DNA of 64,000 nucleotides from a marine gamma proteobacterium HTCC2143 (GTDB lineage Bacteria > Pseudomonadota > Gammaproteobacteria > Pseudomonadales > Dasaniaceae), in NCBI GenBank assembly GCA_000169075.1, contig AAVT01000002.1:372001-436000 (forward strand). The letters run 5' to 3'. The notes beneath the pieces are model-generated. The model was not told the origin of the DNA. It ran no database searches and worked only from the letters and a program-made list of their open reading frames with translations. A program made the translations under genes and the position numbers. This document shows positions 1-9,431 of the stretch, piece by piece. Numbering within the stretch: the first letter of the stretch is position 1; each line of letters opens with the position of its first letter.

Positions 1-1
1 T

Positions 2-454
2 ATTGAGCAACTTCAATTTGACCTCAGTACCGCCGCGAGAGCCGGCCAGCAAGCGCACGATAGTGCCACGCATTCTGAAAACATCGCCGACAACAAATAC
101 GATACGCTTGCAGTAGAAGCAGCTTATTTGGCTCATGGCCAATCTATGCGTATTGCGCAACTGCAGCAGTTCATCAGCCTTTATCAACATTACCAGCGAC
201 CAATTTTTAATAATCAATCGGCTATTCAAGTAGGTGCATTGGTTTGCGTAGAAAATGAGCAAAAACAACAGAGCCGGCTATTTATTGGTCCTGCTGCAGG
301 TGGCTTGAGTATTAGCAGTCAATGGGGCCTCGTTCAGGTCATCACCCCGACCACCCCGCTAGCACGGCTATTAATCAGCAAATATGTTGATGATGAAGTC
401 GACTCGGAGATTAATCAGCGAAAGGTATGTTTTCGTATAGTTAGTATTGAATAA
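2..454 (+). CDS. GreA/GreB-type C-terminal domain protein, 5' end outside window
   Basis: The reading frame is open from base 2, so the gene begins outside the window; about 150 residues are present. A KYDTLAVEAAYLAHGQ stretch near the start is typical of the stand-alone proteins annotated 'transcription elongation factor GreAB' in gammaproteobacteria. The C-terminal half (LFIGPAAGG... then VITPTTPLARLLISKYVDDEV) follows the FKBP-like C-terminal domain of GreA/GreB. GreA and GreB rescue backtracked RNA polymerase through acidic residues at the tip of an N-terminal coiled coil. That tip is not visible here, so factor activity cannot be claimed. The TTG at 128 is an internal codon, not the start. 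It converges on yggL and shares a terminator hairpin with it. Confidence 0.72.
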   Translation: MEQLQFDLSTAARAGQQAHDSATHSENIADNKYDTLAVEAAYLAHGQSMRIAQLQQFISLYQHYQRPIFNNQSAIQVGALVCVENEQKQQSRLFIGPAAGGLSISSQWGLVQVITPTTPLARLLISKYVDDEVDSEINQRKVCFRIVSIE

Positions 455-459
455 ATCAA

Positions 460-481
460 AGGGACCCTGAAATAGGTCCCT
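460..481. terminator. Probable bidirectional terminator hairpin
   Basis: A perfect 7-bp stem, AGGGACC with GGTCCCT, encloses an 8-base loop and lies between two convergent genes. On the minus strand it is followed by the T-rich TTTGATTTATT, so it fits best as the terminator of yggL. The plus strand lacks a T tract. Confidence 0.55.
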
Positions 482-498
482 GGCCAAGACAAATACGC

Positions 499-837
499 CT
501 AGAATTGGTAAAAAGCGTCTACCAGTGGCCCTACCACGACGTCCGACACGATACTGAACGCCGCTAGCGTCTCTTCCATGGCTTTACGATCATCCTCAGA
601 AGCTGAACCATAGCGGTTGCCTGCGGTCACAAAACCTTCAAACTGATGTTCCTGGCCATCGATGCTAACAAATAAATCACGCTTTTCCGCTTGATCAGCA
701 AAGGCATCAAAGAATGCATCATAATCCTCTTCTGACACTTCATCTATTTTACAACTGAATTCAAAGCCTAAAATGGCGAATTCATCCAAATACAGCTTCT
801 TACGGAGACGACGGCTTCTGACTATTTCATTGCTCAT
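499..837 (-). CDS. yggL: YggL/DUF469 family protein
   Basis: This 112-residue protein begins with the SRRLRKKLYLDEF signature of the YggL (DUF469) family and then has an acidic body, as in E. coli YggL (about 108 residues). Family members have been reported to bind the 50S ribosomal subunit; the molecular role remains poorly defined. There is no signal peptide or membrane segment. The ATG is preceded by a weak AAGG about 10 bases upstream. It lies back to back with rlmF, another ribosome-linked gene on the same strand, but about 84 bases separate them and cotranscription is only possible. Family assignment is firm; function is from the family. Confidence 0.85.
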   Translation of the reverse strand: MSNEIVRSRRLRKKLYLDEFAILGFEFSCKIDEVSEEDYDAFFDAFADQAEKRDLFVSIDGQEHQFEGFVTAGNRYGSASEDDRKAMEETLAAFSIVSDVVVGPLVDAFYQF

Positions 838-921
838 GGTTATTTGGCCTTTAAAAAGTATTGCGGTTGCCGAGCGGCGGCGCGCATAGTAGCAGTTTTT
901 GATGGGTGGGGAAATAAGAGC

Positions 922-1953
922 TTACAGCCACCATTGGCGACGGGCTTTTTCGCTGTGGAAAGTCCAGGCTACTATGCGAGTCAGTTTTTGCCCTTGTTGC
1001 ATCTGTATAGTTTTTATCAGGCTGGGCTTCACTGACTTGAGTGCTCGATAAATAGCGGCTAGGTTATCCTTTTTGGATACTAGACTCGTGAACCATAAAC
1101 ATTGATCCGCAACCCCTGCACTCTCTTTAATGATTTGCGTAATGAAGGCTACCTCGCCACCCGCACACCATAATTCGGCCCCCTGACCTCCAAAATTTAG
1201 TCTGCTGGTGGTGGTCTGCTGTTGGCTCTTAGCAAATTGGCGCTTCTCTCCCGCGGGTCGCGATTTTCGAGTAGCATTTGCCCGCAAGTTATTGATCTTG
1301 CGGGATGACCCCTCAGCCGCGGCTTCCGGCGAATGATGAAAAGGCGGGTTGCAGAGAGTTGCATCTACCCGCTCATTTTCACTCAATACACCCCTGAAAA
1401 TGTTCTGTGTATTGGCTTGTAAACGGCAGTCAATACGCCCTCTCAGTGTTGAATTACTGACCACGAGCATTGCCGCTGAACTTACCGCAGCGGGATCGAT
1501 ATCGGTGCCTATAAAGGACCAGCCATAGTGACGAGTGCCTATAATGGGGTAAACACAGTTAGCGCCCATTCCAATATCCATAACAGTCACTTTTTTACCG
1601 ACCGGGATAGTGCTGGAAACTTTTACGCGGTCACGCAAGGGATAAGACTCAGCCAAAATATCCGCGAGATAATGCAGGTAATCGGCTCGACCGGGAATTG
1701 GCGGACACAGATAACCGGCCGGTATATCCCAATGCTCCACTTGATAAAAAGCTCGGAGCAAGGCTTTGTTTAACAATTTTACCGAGTGGGGGTTCGAAAA
1801 ATCAATGGACAAACGACCTTGAGAATTTTCACTGACTGCCGCTGATAACTCAGGCAGTACTTTCTTCAAACTGTCAAAATCATAAAGCTGTTTGTGAAGG
1901 TTGCGTGGATGCAAACCTTTGATACCTTGTTTTTTCGATGTCTTTGACGTCAT
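922..1953 (-). CDS. rlmF: 23S rRNA (adenine(1618)-N6)-methyltransferase RlmF
   Basis: RlmF methylates N6 of A1618 in 23S rRNA using S-adenosylmethionine. The N-terminal GLHPRNLHKQLYDF and GRADYLHYLAD blocks are family hallmarks. The SAM-binding loop is DIGMGANCVYP near residue 124 and the N6-adenine catalytic motif NPPFHHS is near residue 200, followed by LNFGG and ELWCAGGEVAFI. I take the ATG at 1953 (343 residues) rather than the upstream TTG at 2004, because homology begins there. It is longer than E. coli RlmF (about 308 residues), mainly through a Lys/Arg/Gln-rich insertion of about 20 residues between the catalytic NPPF and the LNFGG block. It lies divergent from yacL. Confidence 0.92.
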   Translation of the reverse strand: MTSKTSKKQGIKGLHPRNLHKQLYDFDSLKKVLPELSAAVSENSQGRLSIDFSNPHSVKLLNKALLRAFYQVEHWDIPAGYLCPPIPGRADYLHYLADILAESYPLRDRVKVSSTIPVGKKVTVMDIGMGANCVYPIIGTRHYGWSFIGTDIDPAAVSSAAMLVVSNSTLRGRIDCRLQANTQNIFRGVLSENERVDATLCNPPFHHSPEAAAEGSSRKINNLRANATRKSRPAGEKRQFAKSQQQTTTSRLNFGGQGAELWCAGGEVAFITQIIKESAGVADQCLWFTSLVSKKDNLAAIYRALKSVKPSLIKTIQMQQGQKLTRIVAWTFHSEKARRQWWL

Positions 1954-2121
1954 GGTGCGGAGTATAAAAGGAATGAGGGCAACTACCAACTGCACGGAGG
2001 GCAATATAATTGCTTGAGTATAAATCGTTGGGTGAAACGGTATAGACAGTCATTTTTTTCGAGGTAGAATACGATCCTAACGTTAGGCCCCCGCCCCTTT
2101 TTTTTACGGACTTTCAGCCCC

Positions 2122-2481
2122 ATGGATTACGAATTTACTCTCGATGAATATGATCGCCCCGTAGCAATTTTTAGCAGTGGGTTTGAAGCACTGGGCCGTT
2201 GGTTCACAGAGGAGCTGAACAATCACGAGTTGATTGACGAACTGCTCGATATTATCGAACAACTTGAACAGAACCGTATCGAGCGGCGGCAGCTGTATGG
2301 CAATGACTCACAGTTAGATATTGATCAGGATGAAGTTGTGGTGACTGCTTCAGCACTGAGTTCAGACGCTCCTGCAGAAATACCCGAAGGTACTCGGTTG
2401 TATGATGATGAGGGACAGGCCAGCTGTGGTCTTCAGGATTTTAAGTATGCCTTGTCGAGCTGGCAGAATTTTGTTGTTTGA
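2122..2481 (+). CDS. yacL: YacL/UPF0231 family protein
   Basis: A 119-residue acidic protein starting MDYEFTLDEYDRPVA, with the GRWFTEELN block near residue 26 and a YDDEGQASCGLQDF segment near residue 94. Both match the UPF0231 family represented by E. coli YacL (about 120 residues, MDYEF start). No function is established for the family. There is no signal peptide, transmembrane segment or catalytic motif. The start is set by homology, as only a weak GGA lies upstream. It is divergent from rlmF and convergent with the copper permease gene. The upstream region holds a C-run followed by a T-run at about 2088-2104. Confidence 0.85.
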   Translation: MDYEFTLDEYDRPVAIFSSGFEALGRWFTEELNNHELIDELLDIIEQLEQNRIERRQLYGNDSQLDIDQDEVVVTASALSSDAPAEIPEGTRLYDDEGQASCGLQDFKYALSSWQNFVV

Positions 2482-2559
2482 TGGATTAGAAACTATGTAC
2501 CCTTGGCCCTATCGTTAGGAAGTTCTCCTCGACGGAGGCGTTCATTCGCGGCTATGGGT

Positions 2560-3639
2560 TTATATATTCAATAGCCATGCGATACAAAGTACTTGTGGAA
2601 CCGTCAGGAGAGGCAGGAATAGTGGGATTTTCCAAGATTTAGTGGTGCTCTTCAACACCATTATCTCAGTGTAGTCGGTGGATACCCCAGTCATTAGAAA
2701 CGCAAAACTGTTTCCCGGTGCGTTGGCTCGAGTCAATAGGTCTGCTGCAATCGGTGTGGAGCCCTCCGAGCACACTTCTATTAGTGTTGCCACGAGTACG
2801 GTTAGACCCAGTCCCGCTAGGGTAGGCCCAAAATAGATGCCAAATTGTTCGGGCGATACGAATGCTCTGACCAGCCCCGCCAATACCACACCAAATAAAA
2901 TCCAGCGAAGCACCATGCGGGAGTCTTTCACCCCGGTCATCAACATGTCGATTAAATACGGGAACGTAATGTTTACCTTTGACCACCCATTTTTCGCTTC
3001 GAGCCAGAACTCGAAATCTTCTGGTAAATCTATTTTCTGGGGGTTGTCAGGCAGTATTTTTCGACTAACAAGGTGATCAAAAAGCGTTCCAACAATAACC
3101 GCAATTAGCATGGAAAGCAGAATAAATACCAGCGTCCAGCTAACGCCGATTAATGCTATTAAAATAAGCGTGAGTGAAAATGAGTTCCATGGACTAGCTA
3201 TCAGAAAAGCCATAACCTGTCCGATAGACGCGCCTCGCTCATACAATTTCGCGCCTACCATTAGAATCCCATGACTGCAAAGATCTAGCAGCACCCCTGC
3301 CGCTGTCGCTCGAAGAACTCCCTTTATTCCGGCATTTGTTCCAAGTATCGAAATAACAAACTCTCTGGGAATCTTGGCTAGGATGGCGATCATAATAATA
3401 CCGACAGCAATCCCCCACCATACGGTGTTGATTAAATCAAAAACGGAGGATGCAAAGCGTTGATACCAGACAATAGATACATCTTCGCCACCGAGCCATC
3501 CGTAGTGGACATACCCAATGGCGACGGTTAACAGTGACCCCCAAAGAAGAAAATCGGGTTTGCCCGCAGCAGGGTGACAATGATCATCATGTGGCTGTCT
3601 GGGCGCGTTTTGTAAAGTATTAGATGGTCTCATGGACAT
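2560..3639 (-). CDS. DUF318/YraQ-family permease linked to copper efflux
   Basis: A polytopic inner-membrane protein of about 359 residues with roughly eight hydrophobic helices. The N-terminal cytosolic tail carries HDDHCHP, a possible metal ligand cluster. The core VLLDLCSHGILMVGAKLYERGAS and a matching later VCSEGSTPIAADL segment are the duplicated Cys-containing helices of the DUF318 permease family. Some family members are annotated as copper/zinc efflux transporters (SO_0444 type). I place the start at the ATG at 3639, not the TTG at 3657, because AGGGAAGG sits just upstream of the ATG. It follows cusA by 21 bases and is probably its cotranscribed last gene. Metal transport is inferred from this position. 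Confidence 0.75.
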   Translation of the reverse strand: MSMRPSNTLQNAPRQPHDDHCHPAAGKPDFLLWGSLLTVAIGYVHYGWLGGEDVSIVWYQRFASSVFDLINTVWWGIAVGIIMIAILAKIPREFVISILGTNAGIKGVLRATAAGVLLDLCSHGILMVGAKLYERGASIGQVMAFLIASPWNSFSLTLILIALIGVSWTLVFILLSMLIAVIVGTLFDHLVSRKILPDNPQKIDLPEDFEFWLEAKNGWSKVNITFPYLIDMLMTGVKDSRMVLRWILFGVVLAGLVRAFVSPEQFGIYFGPTLAGLGLTVLVATLIEVCSEGSTPIAADLLTRANAPGNSFAFLMTGVSTDYTEIMVLKSTTKSWKIPLFLPLLTVPQVLCIAWLLNI

Positions 3640-3660
3640 AATCCTTCCCTGACTCAAATA

Positions 3661-6600
3661 CTATTTTACCTTGATCTTTTTTTCCTGATATTGCAATACC
3701 AAGCTGTATAACACCGGTAACACTAGCAGGTTCAACAGCATCACAGTCAGCATCCCTCCCAACATTGGCGCGGCGATTCGATGGGTTACGTCTGACCCAG
3801 TATCAGTGCTCAACATTATCGGGATTAGACCCGCCATGGTCGATATGGCGGTCATCGCTATAGGCCGAACGCGCTGAGATGTTGCTGATAAAACAGCATC
3901 CCTTATGTCTTCGAGCGCCAAACTTCGCTGGGCTGCACCTCTGCGTTTTTTTATCTCAGCATCAATGAAGCTCAGTACCAGCACCCCAATTTCTGCTGCC
4001 ATGCCAGCAAGCGCTATAAAGCCAACGGCCACCGCAACTGATATGTTGTAATCATTAAGGTAGATAAGCCAAATGCCGCCCACTAAGCCGAAGGGTATCG
4101 ATAACATAACAACCAGGGGTTCGGTAACGTTTCGAAAGTTTAGGTAGAGCAGTAAAAAAATAACCAGTAACGTTGCCGGTGTGACAATTTTCAGTCTTGT
4201 TGCCGCTCGCTCCATAGACTCAAACTGACCAGACCAGCTCAACGTGTATCCATCAGGTATGGATACTTGCTGCTCAACCGCAGTTTTCGCTTTAGCCACA
4301 AAACCACCGATATCGGTACTCGAAATATCAATATAGACCCAGGCATTCGGTCGACCGTCTTCACTTTTTATCACGGGCGGACCTCGGCTATAACTCAGGT
4401 CCGCTAACATGGCCAATGGGATTTGAGAGCCTATGGGTGTCTGCACCAATACTCGTTCGAGCGTTTCTATATCGCCGCGCAATGCTCTCGGATAGCGAAG
4501 GTTTACCGGATAGCGTTCGAGACCTTCTATCGTTTCAGTAATATTCATACCGCCAATAGCACTTTGAATAACTTCTTGAACCGCGCCCACTGTCAGGCCA
4601 AAACGTGCGGCCCGTTCTCGATCAACATCTATATTTAAGTAGTACCCGCCAACAGCCCGATCACCAAAAGCTGATGTAGTTTCCGGCAGCGTCTTCATCG
4701 CTTGCGCAATAGCTTCAGCGACATCTTGCAACACATTTAGATCGGGGCCCGAAACTTTAATACCTACGGGAGTTTTAATCCCAGTTGATAGCATATCAAT
4801 ACGCGTTTTTATCGGCATAGTCCATGCGTTAGAAAGACCCGGAAACTGAATGGCTTTGTCCATCTCATTCATTAGTTCTTGTGTAGTTTTATCAGGGCTT
4901 GGCCATTCATCTTTAGGCTTTAATCTTACGGTAGTTTCAATCATCGCTAACGGTGCCGAGTCCGTTGCAGTGCTAGCCCTCCCTACTTTGCCAAAAACAT
5001 GTTGTACTTCCGGAAAGCTACTGAGAATTTTATCAGTTTGCTGAAGCAGTTCCTTGGCTTTGGTGATCGATATGCCGGGGAAAGTTGTTGGCATATAAAG
5101 TATGTCTCCCTCATCCAAAGGCGGCATAAATTCGCTACCCAGTTTAGAGTATGGGTAGTAACTAGCTGCTAATAATAGAGTCGCAATTAACAGTGTTGTT
5201 AAACGCCACCGCATTGCTAGTGTCAGCAAGGGTTTGTGCACGGCGTGTAAAAAACGATTAACCGGATTTTTATGCTCAACGATAATTTTCCCACGGAGTA
5301 AATAGCCCATCATCACGGGCACCAGCGTAATCGCCAATATTGCCGCGGCTGCCATCGCATAAGTGGCGGTAAAAGCCAGCGGGCTGAACAGACGCCCTTC
5401 CTGTGCTTGCATGGTAAATATCGGTAAAAAAGAAACGGTAATCACTAACAAAGAAAAGAACAACGCCGGGCCCACCTCGCGACTGGCGTCCCCAATGGTT
5501 TGCCAGCGTTCGTCCGCGCTTAGCTCTGAACCTTTTTGCTCTCGCGCTTGAGCTAAGCGGGTATGAGCATTCTCGACCATTACAATAGCACCATCAACCA
5601 TTGTTCCGATCGTGATCGCAATACCCCCCAGAGACATAATATTGGCATTAAGCCCCTGCATTCGCATCACGATAAATGCCATAAGAATACCCAGAGGCAA
5701 GGTGATGATCGCAACAAGCGCAGAGCGCACATGAAGTAAAAATATAAGCACAACTAGGCTGACGATAACGAGCTCTTGAAATAATGATGTGTTGAGGCTT
5801 TTAACAGCGCGCTCAATCAGGTCGCCGCGATCGTAGACTGGGACAATCTCAACCCCGTCTGGTAACCCGGACTTCAAAGACTCAAGTTTCTCCCGCACTG
5901 CTTTAATCGTGGCTAGCGCATTTTCTCCATAGCGCATAATAACAACGCCGCCAGCGACTTCACCTTCACCGTCTAAATCAACCAGACCACGACGCAATTC
6001 TGGTCCGGTATGAACTTGGGCAACGTCTTGTAAACGAATAGGTGTTCCGTTCTTATCAATAGTAACGGGAATTGACTTTAGATCTTCAATGGATTGGATA
6101 TAGCCAGAGCTACGAACCATATATTCGGTTTCAGCCATTTCGACCAGCCGACCTCCGACATCGCGGTTCGACATTTTTATGGCTGTCTTTATCATGTTGA
6201 GTGATATGTTATATCGCTGTAAAGCATTGGGATCTACCTCAACTTGATATTGTTTGACATAGCCGCCAACGGATGCAACTTCCGCAACACCATCAACGGT
6301 TTGCAGTGGATAACGTAAATACCAGTCTTGTAGTGAGCGCAATTGTGCTAGATCATTCTGACCGCTTGTATCCACCAGAGCATATTCATATACCCAGCCA
6401 ACACCGGTTGCATCTGGGCCGAGTGTCGGCGTAATACCCTGCGGCAGTCGGCTGCTGATATAATTGAGTGATTCAAGCACGCGTGACCGTGCCCAATACA
6501 TATCGGTATCGTCTTCAAAAATAATGTAGACAAATGACATGCCAAAAAAAGAATAACCTCTGACTACCTTAGTTTTTGGCACAGCCAACATCGAAGTTGT

Positions 6601-6807
6601 CAGCGGATAGGTTACTTGATCTTCTACCACTTGCGGCGATTGCCCGGGATACTCGGTAAAAACGATGACTTGTACGTCCGATAAGTCTGGAATCGCATCT
6701 AAAGGAACATTTTTATAGGCAAAAAAACCTACTAAAGTGATGATTACTGTAGCGATAATCACCATGACCCGATCACGCAATGCGGCAGTTATGATTGACT
6801 CAATCAT
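3661..6807 (-). CDS. cusA: Copper/silver heavy-metal RND pump, CusA family
   Basis: An inner-membrane RND transporter of 1048 residues that drives metal export through the CusCBA tripartite channel by proton exchange. The N-terminus (IITAALRDRVMV), VVEDQVTYPL, and the TM4 motif GTMVDGAIVMVENAH are typical of the heavy-metal branch. Three methionines that correspond to the Cu(I)/Ag(I) relay of E. coli CusA are visible in context: LYMPTTFPG, SAPLAM and IDMLSTGIK. That argues for monovalent copper or silver rather than zinc or cobalt. The ATG at 6807 is chosen because GGGGAGC precedes it. It overlaps the cusB stop by 8 bases, indicating translational coupling. Confidence 0.93.
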   Translation of the reverse strand: MIESIITAALRDRVMVIIATVIITLVGFFAYKNVPLDAIPDLSDVQVIVFTEYPGQSPQVVEDQVTYPLTTSMLAVPKTKVVRGYSFFGMSFVYIIFEDDTDMYWARSRVLESLNYISSRLPQGITPTLGPDATGVGWVYEYALVDTSGQNDLAQLRSLQDWYLRYPLQTVDGVAEVASVGGYVKQYQVEVDPNALQRYNISLNMIKTAIKMSNRDVGGRLVEMAETEYMVRSSGYIQSIEDLKSIPVTIDKNGTPIRLQDVAQVHTGPELRRGLVDLDGEGEVAGGVVIMRYGENALATIKAVREKLESLKSGLPDGVEIVPVYDRGDLIERAVKSLNTSLFQELVIVSLVVLIFLLHVRSALVAIITLPLGILMAFIVMRMQGLNANIMSLGGIAITIGTMVDGAIVMVENAHTRLAQAREQKGSELSADERWQTIGDASREVGPALFFSLLVITVSFLPIFTMQAQEGRLFSPLAFTATYAMAAAAILAITLVPVMMGYLLRGKIIVEHKNPVNRFLHAVHKPLLTLAMRWRLTTLLIATLLLAASYYPYSKLGSEFMPPLDEGDILYMPTTFPGISITKAKELLQQTDKILSSFPEVQHVFGKVGRASTATDSAPLAMIETTVRLKPKDEWPSPDKTTQELMNEMDKAIQFPGLSNAWTMPIKTRIDMLSTGIKTPVGIKVSGPDLNVLQDVAEAIAQAMKTLPETTSAFGDRAVGGYYLNIDVDRERAARFGLTVGAVQEVIQSAIGGMNITETIEGLERYPVNLRYPRALRGDIETLERVLVQTPIGSQIPLAMLADLSYSRGPPVIKSEDGRPNAWVYIDISSTDIGGFVAKAKTAVEQQVSIPDGYTLSWSGQFESMERAATRLKIVTPATLLVIFLLLYLNFRNVTEPLVVMLSIPFGLVGGIWLIYLNDYNISVAVAVGFIALAGMAAEIGVLVLSFIDAEIKKRRGAAQRSLALEDIRDAVLSATSQRVRPIAMTAISTMAGLIPIMLSTDTGSDVTHRIAAPMLGGMLTVMLLNLLVLPVLYSLVLQYQEKKIKVK

Positions 6808-8140
6808 GCTTATGCTCCCCATGGGTTGAAGAAGATTTTATCTCTCCAATAGTTGAAGCGGGAGCATTTTTCGCTAGGGATTCCAACATTTTTGAGGTTG
6901 CTTCACGCAGATTTGATTCTGAGTCAATCAGGAATTGGGCTGAAGTGACGACCTTTTCACCGGCAGTAATTCCTTCCAATATTACCGCTTGCCCTGCAGA
7001 TTCTATGCCCAACTTTACGATCCGCGGTTCAAACTTGCCGCGACCCTGTGCCACAAAAACGTGCGTTTTATCACCGGATCGAATGACAGCCTCGGCAGGG
7101 ATCACTACAGCGTGTTGCTGGCTATCAGCATCAATACGTACGTCAGCAAACATATTCGGGCGTAACAGTCGGTCAGCATTGTCAAATACCATCCGTACTT
7201 TAGTTGTCGGCGTTTTCGCATTTGAGTAGGGGTAAATATAATCTAACGAACCGACAAAGTCTTTTCCGGGAAGGCTTGTTAATGTCATTGCAACGGTGTC
7301 GCCCTTCATTATCCATGGTAACTCATACTCATAAATATCAGCGAAAACCCATACCTGCTTCAGATTTACAATGGTGTAAAGCTCAGTTTTTGGACCAACA
7401 AACTGCCCTGCTCTCGCGCCTATTTTTGTTATGGTGCCGGCTACCGGTGAGTGAATATGCAAGGTCTTAGTTATTTGTCGACTCTTTTCGAGGTCATGAA
7501 TTTGGTGTGCTGGCACATCCAATAACCTCAGTCGCTCCCGTGCGCTTTTTACTAAATCTTCAGCACCTTGTCTGATTTCTGGTATATTGCTGTTTGCCGT
7601 TGCAGCTAGATTATTCAGTGCTAACAGATACTCTTGTTGACTCGATACCAGTTGCGGCGAGTAGATTTCTAAGAGAATTTCATCGGCGGCTATATCGTCA
7701 CCCGTTTTATCAATCCGTATGGACTCAATCCAACCTTCAACTTTAGGGTGCAGTCGGGTGATCGACTCCTCGTTAAAATCGACACGTCCTACCGCTCTGA
7801 CAACACGACTCAACGTGCGTTGTTGCGCTGTGGCCGTTCGCACGCCAATATTTTGCACAACCGTAGGGTCAATTGTTACGGTAGCACTTTTTTCAGTTTG
7901 TACCCCCTCTTCTGCATAAACTGGAATGTAATCCATACCCATAGAGCCTTTTGCCGGCGTTTGAGAGGTGATCGTTGGATCCATCGGGTTTCGGTAAAAA
8001 AGAGGTTTTTTCTCCTCGACCTTTGTCTGCTCAGCCGTTTTGGAACTCGAGCCAACGGACAGGTAACTTGAGAGCCCCCAGCCTGCAGTTAGACCAATGG
8101 CCAGCATGATTGAAGCCGCTACTATAATTGAGTTATTCAT
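6800..8140 (-). CDS. cusB: CusB-type periplasmic adaptor with heavy-metal-binding domain
   Basis: The membrane fusion protein joins CusA to the outer-membrane channel and passes metal to the pump. After an N-terminal signal anchor (IIVAASIMLAIGLTAGW) comes YRNPMDPTI...SMGMDYIPVY. This is the heavy-metal-binding domain often fused to CusB adaptors, although its usual Cys pair is absent and only the Met/Asp framework is seen. A barrel-sandwich, helical hairpin and beta-barrel order follows. The tail ends in HGEHKHD, a possible metal-binding end. The ATG at 8140 (446 residues) has GAGGAG at good spacing, whereas the upstream TTG at 8158 does not. It overlaps both cusC and cusA by 8 bases. Confidence 0.9.
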   Translation of the reverse strand: MNNSIIVAASIMLAIGLTAGWGLSSYLSVGSSSKTAEQTKVEEKKPLFYRNPMDPTITSQTPAKGSMGMDYIPVYAEEGVQTEKSATVTIDPTVVQNIGVRTATAQQRTLSRVVRAVGRVDFNEESITRLHPKVEGWIESIRIDKTGDDIAADEILLEIYSPQLVSSQQEYLLALNNLAATANSNIPEIRQGAEDLVKSARERLRLLDVPAHQIHDLEKSRQITKTLHIHSPVAGTITKIGARAGQFVGPKTELYTIVNLKQVWVFADIYEYELPWIMKGDTVAMTLTSLPGKDFVGSLDYIYPYSNAKTPTTKVRMVFDNADRLLRPNMFADVRIDADSQQHAVVIPAEAVIRSGDKTHVFVAQGRGKFEPRIVKLGIESAGQAVILEGITAGEKVVTSAQFLIDSESNLREATSKMLESLAKNAPASTIGEIKSSSTHGEHKHD

Positions 8141-9431
8141 AAATTGACTCCTCGCCAACAGCCGCCTGTATTTTGGCTAATGCCTGTTTCGCTTCGCTTA
8201 ATGATTTCCAGTACTGCAATTCATAATTCAACAGGGTGATTTGGCTGCGCACCAAATTTAAAAAATCCACTTTACTGACCTGGTACCCCGCCAGCATTGA
8301 TTGCACAGTTTGTCTGGCTTGCGGAACAATGCCTGACCCGAATAATGACATCTGTTCACCCGCCCTTCGGTAGTCTATAACAGCCGTTGAAATCTCTGCC
8401 GAGACTCGTCCTTTTTCGTCTAACACGGCGTAATGATTTTTTTCCAGCTCGCTGGACTTTTGCCTTATTGCCTTAGACTGCTTTCTACCTGAATACAAAG
8501 GTACCTTGATACCAACCATGACTGAGACGAAATCGGACCGCGACCCACTCATTGGCATCGGGTTGTTGCCAGAGCGATTACCGTAATTCACTGCGACATT
8601 AAAATCAGGGTATTCGTTGCGTTTTGCCAAATCCAATCGGGATTCTGACGCCGCGACAGTTTGCTCTCTCTGTTTGATAATCGGCCGATGAATCGCCGCC
8701 AACTGATAGAGTCGGTGCTCATTTAAAATGGTCGGCAACGATTTATTCACGGTTCGTGGTAGCGACACCTCAGCATTAGCGCGGAGATTCATCATCGTAT
8801 TTAGCAGAATCGCCTGATTACTCCTAAGGGCTTGTATTTGTATGTTCTTATCAATGAGTTTTGACTGTTCTAGTTGAGCTAACAAAACATCCTGCTGTAA
8901 GCCTTTACCGGTTTCATACTTAGTTTTTGCTACGTCAATAAACTGTTTGAGCAGCACTTGATTACTTCTTATAGTATCGATTGCACGGTCGAGGTAAAAA
9001 ATCTGCCACCATTTCTGTTGCACATTAGCTATCAACATCAGTCGCATTTCGTCCGCCGTATAGAATGCTGCTTGGGCATCGAACTCTGCGGCTTCTTCTC
9101 GCAGGTTGAGTTTTCCAGGAAAAGGGAACGCTTGGCTGATGCCAACTTGTAGTTGGGTCATTGGTTCCTGGTCTCGATCGAAACTATCGGTTGGGAAATT
9201 CATTGCACCAAAGCTCACCACTGGATCGGGCAATGTACCCATTTGCGAGGGTATTTCAGACATTGCCCGGAAGCGTGCTTGCATTTCCGCTAACCCAGGA
9301 TTTTCGCTAACCGCTGTCTTAACAGCCTCAGCCGCGCTTAACACAGAATTCTGTGCTTGTACCGGCAGTGCCAGCTGCATCAGTGTAAGCACCGTGGTTA
9401 ATAATAAAATTTTGTCGTGTTTGTTCAGCAT
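8133..9431 (-). CDS. cusC: CusC/TolC-family outer membrane channel
   Basis: The outer-membrane factor of the tripartite copper pump, about 432 residues. It has a signal peptide (ILLLTTVLTLMQLALPVQA) cut near AQ|NSV and no lipobox Cys, so unlike E. coli CusC it is not a lipoprotein. The two internally repeated TolC-type halves are visible as long helical segments, with DPVVSFGAMN and GISQAFPFPGKL in the first half and VGIKVPLYSGRK in the second; the latter is a hallmark of heavy-metal OMFs. The ATG at 9431 has TGGAG upstream and is preferred to the GTG at 9440. It is the first of three overlapping cus genes, with 330 bases separating it from the Cys-rich gene upstream. Confidence 0.9.
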   Translation of the reverse strand: MLNKHDKILLLTTVLTLMQLALPVQAQNSVLSAAEAVKTAVSENPGLAEMQARFRAMSEIPSQMGTLPDPVVSFGAMNFPTDSFDRDQEPMTQLQVGISQAFPFPGKLNLREEAAEFDAQAAFYTADEMRLMLIANVQQKWWQIFYLDRAIDTIRSNQVLLKQFIDVAKTKYETGKGLQQDVLLAQLEQSKLIDKNIQIQALRSNQAILLNTMMNLRANAEVSLPRTVNKSLPTILNEHRLYQLAAIHRPIIKQREQTVAASESRLDLAKRNEYPDFNVAVNYGNRSGNNPMPMSGSRSDFVSVMVGIKVPLYSGRKQSKAIRQKSSELEKNHYAVLDEKGRVSAEISTAVIDYRRAGEQMSLFGSGIVPQARQTVQSMLAGYQVSKVDFLNLVRSQITLLNYELQYWKSLSEAKQALAKIQAAVGEESIYE

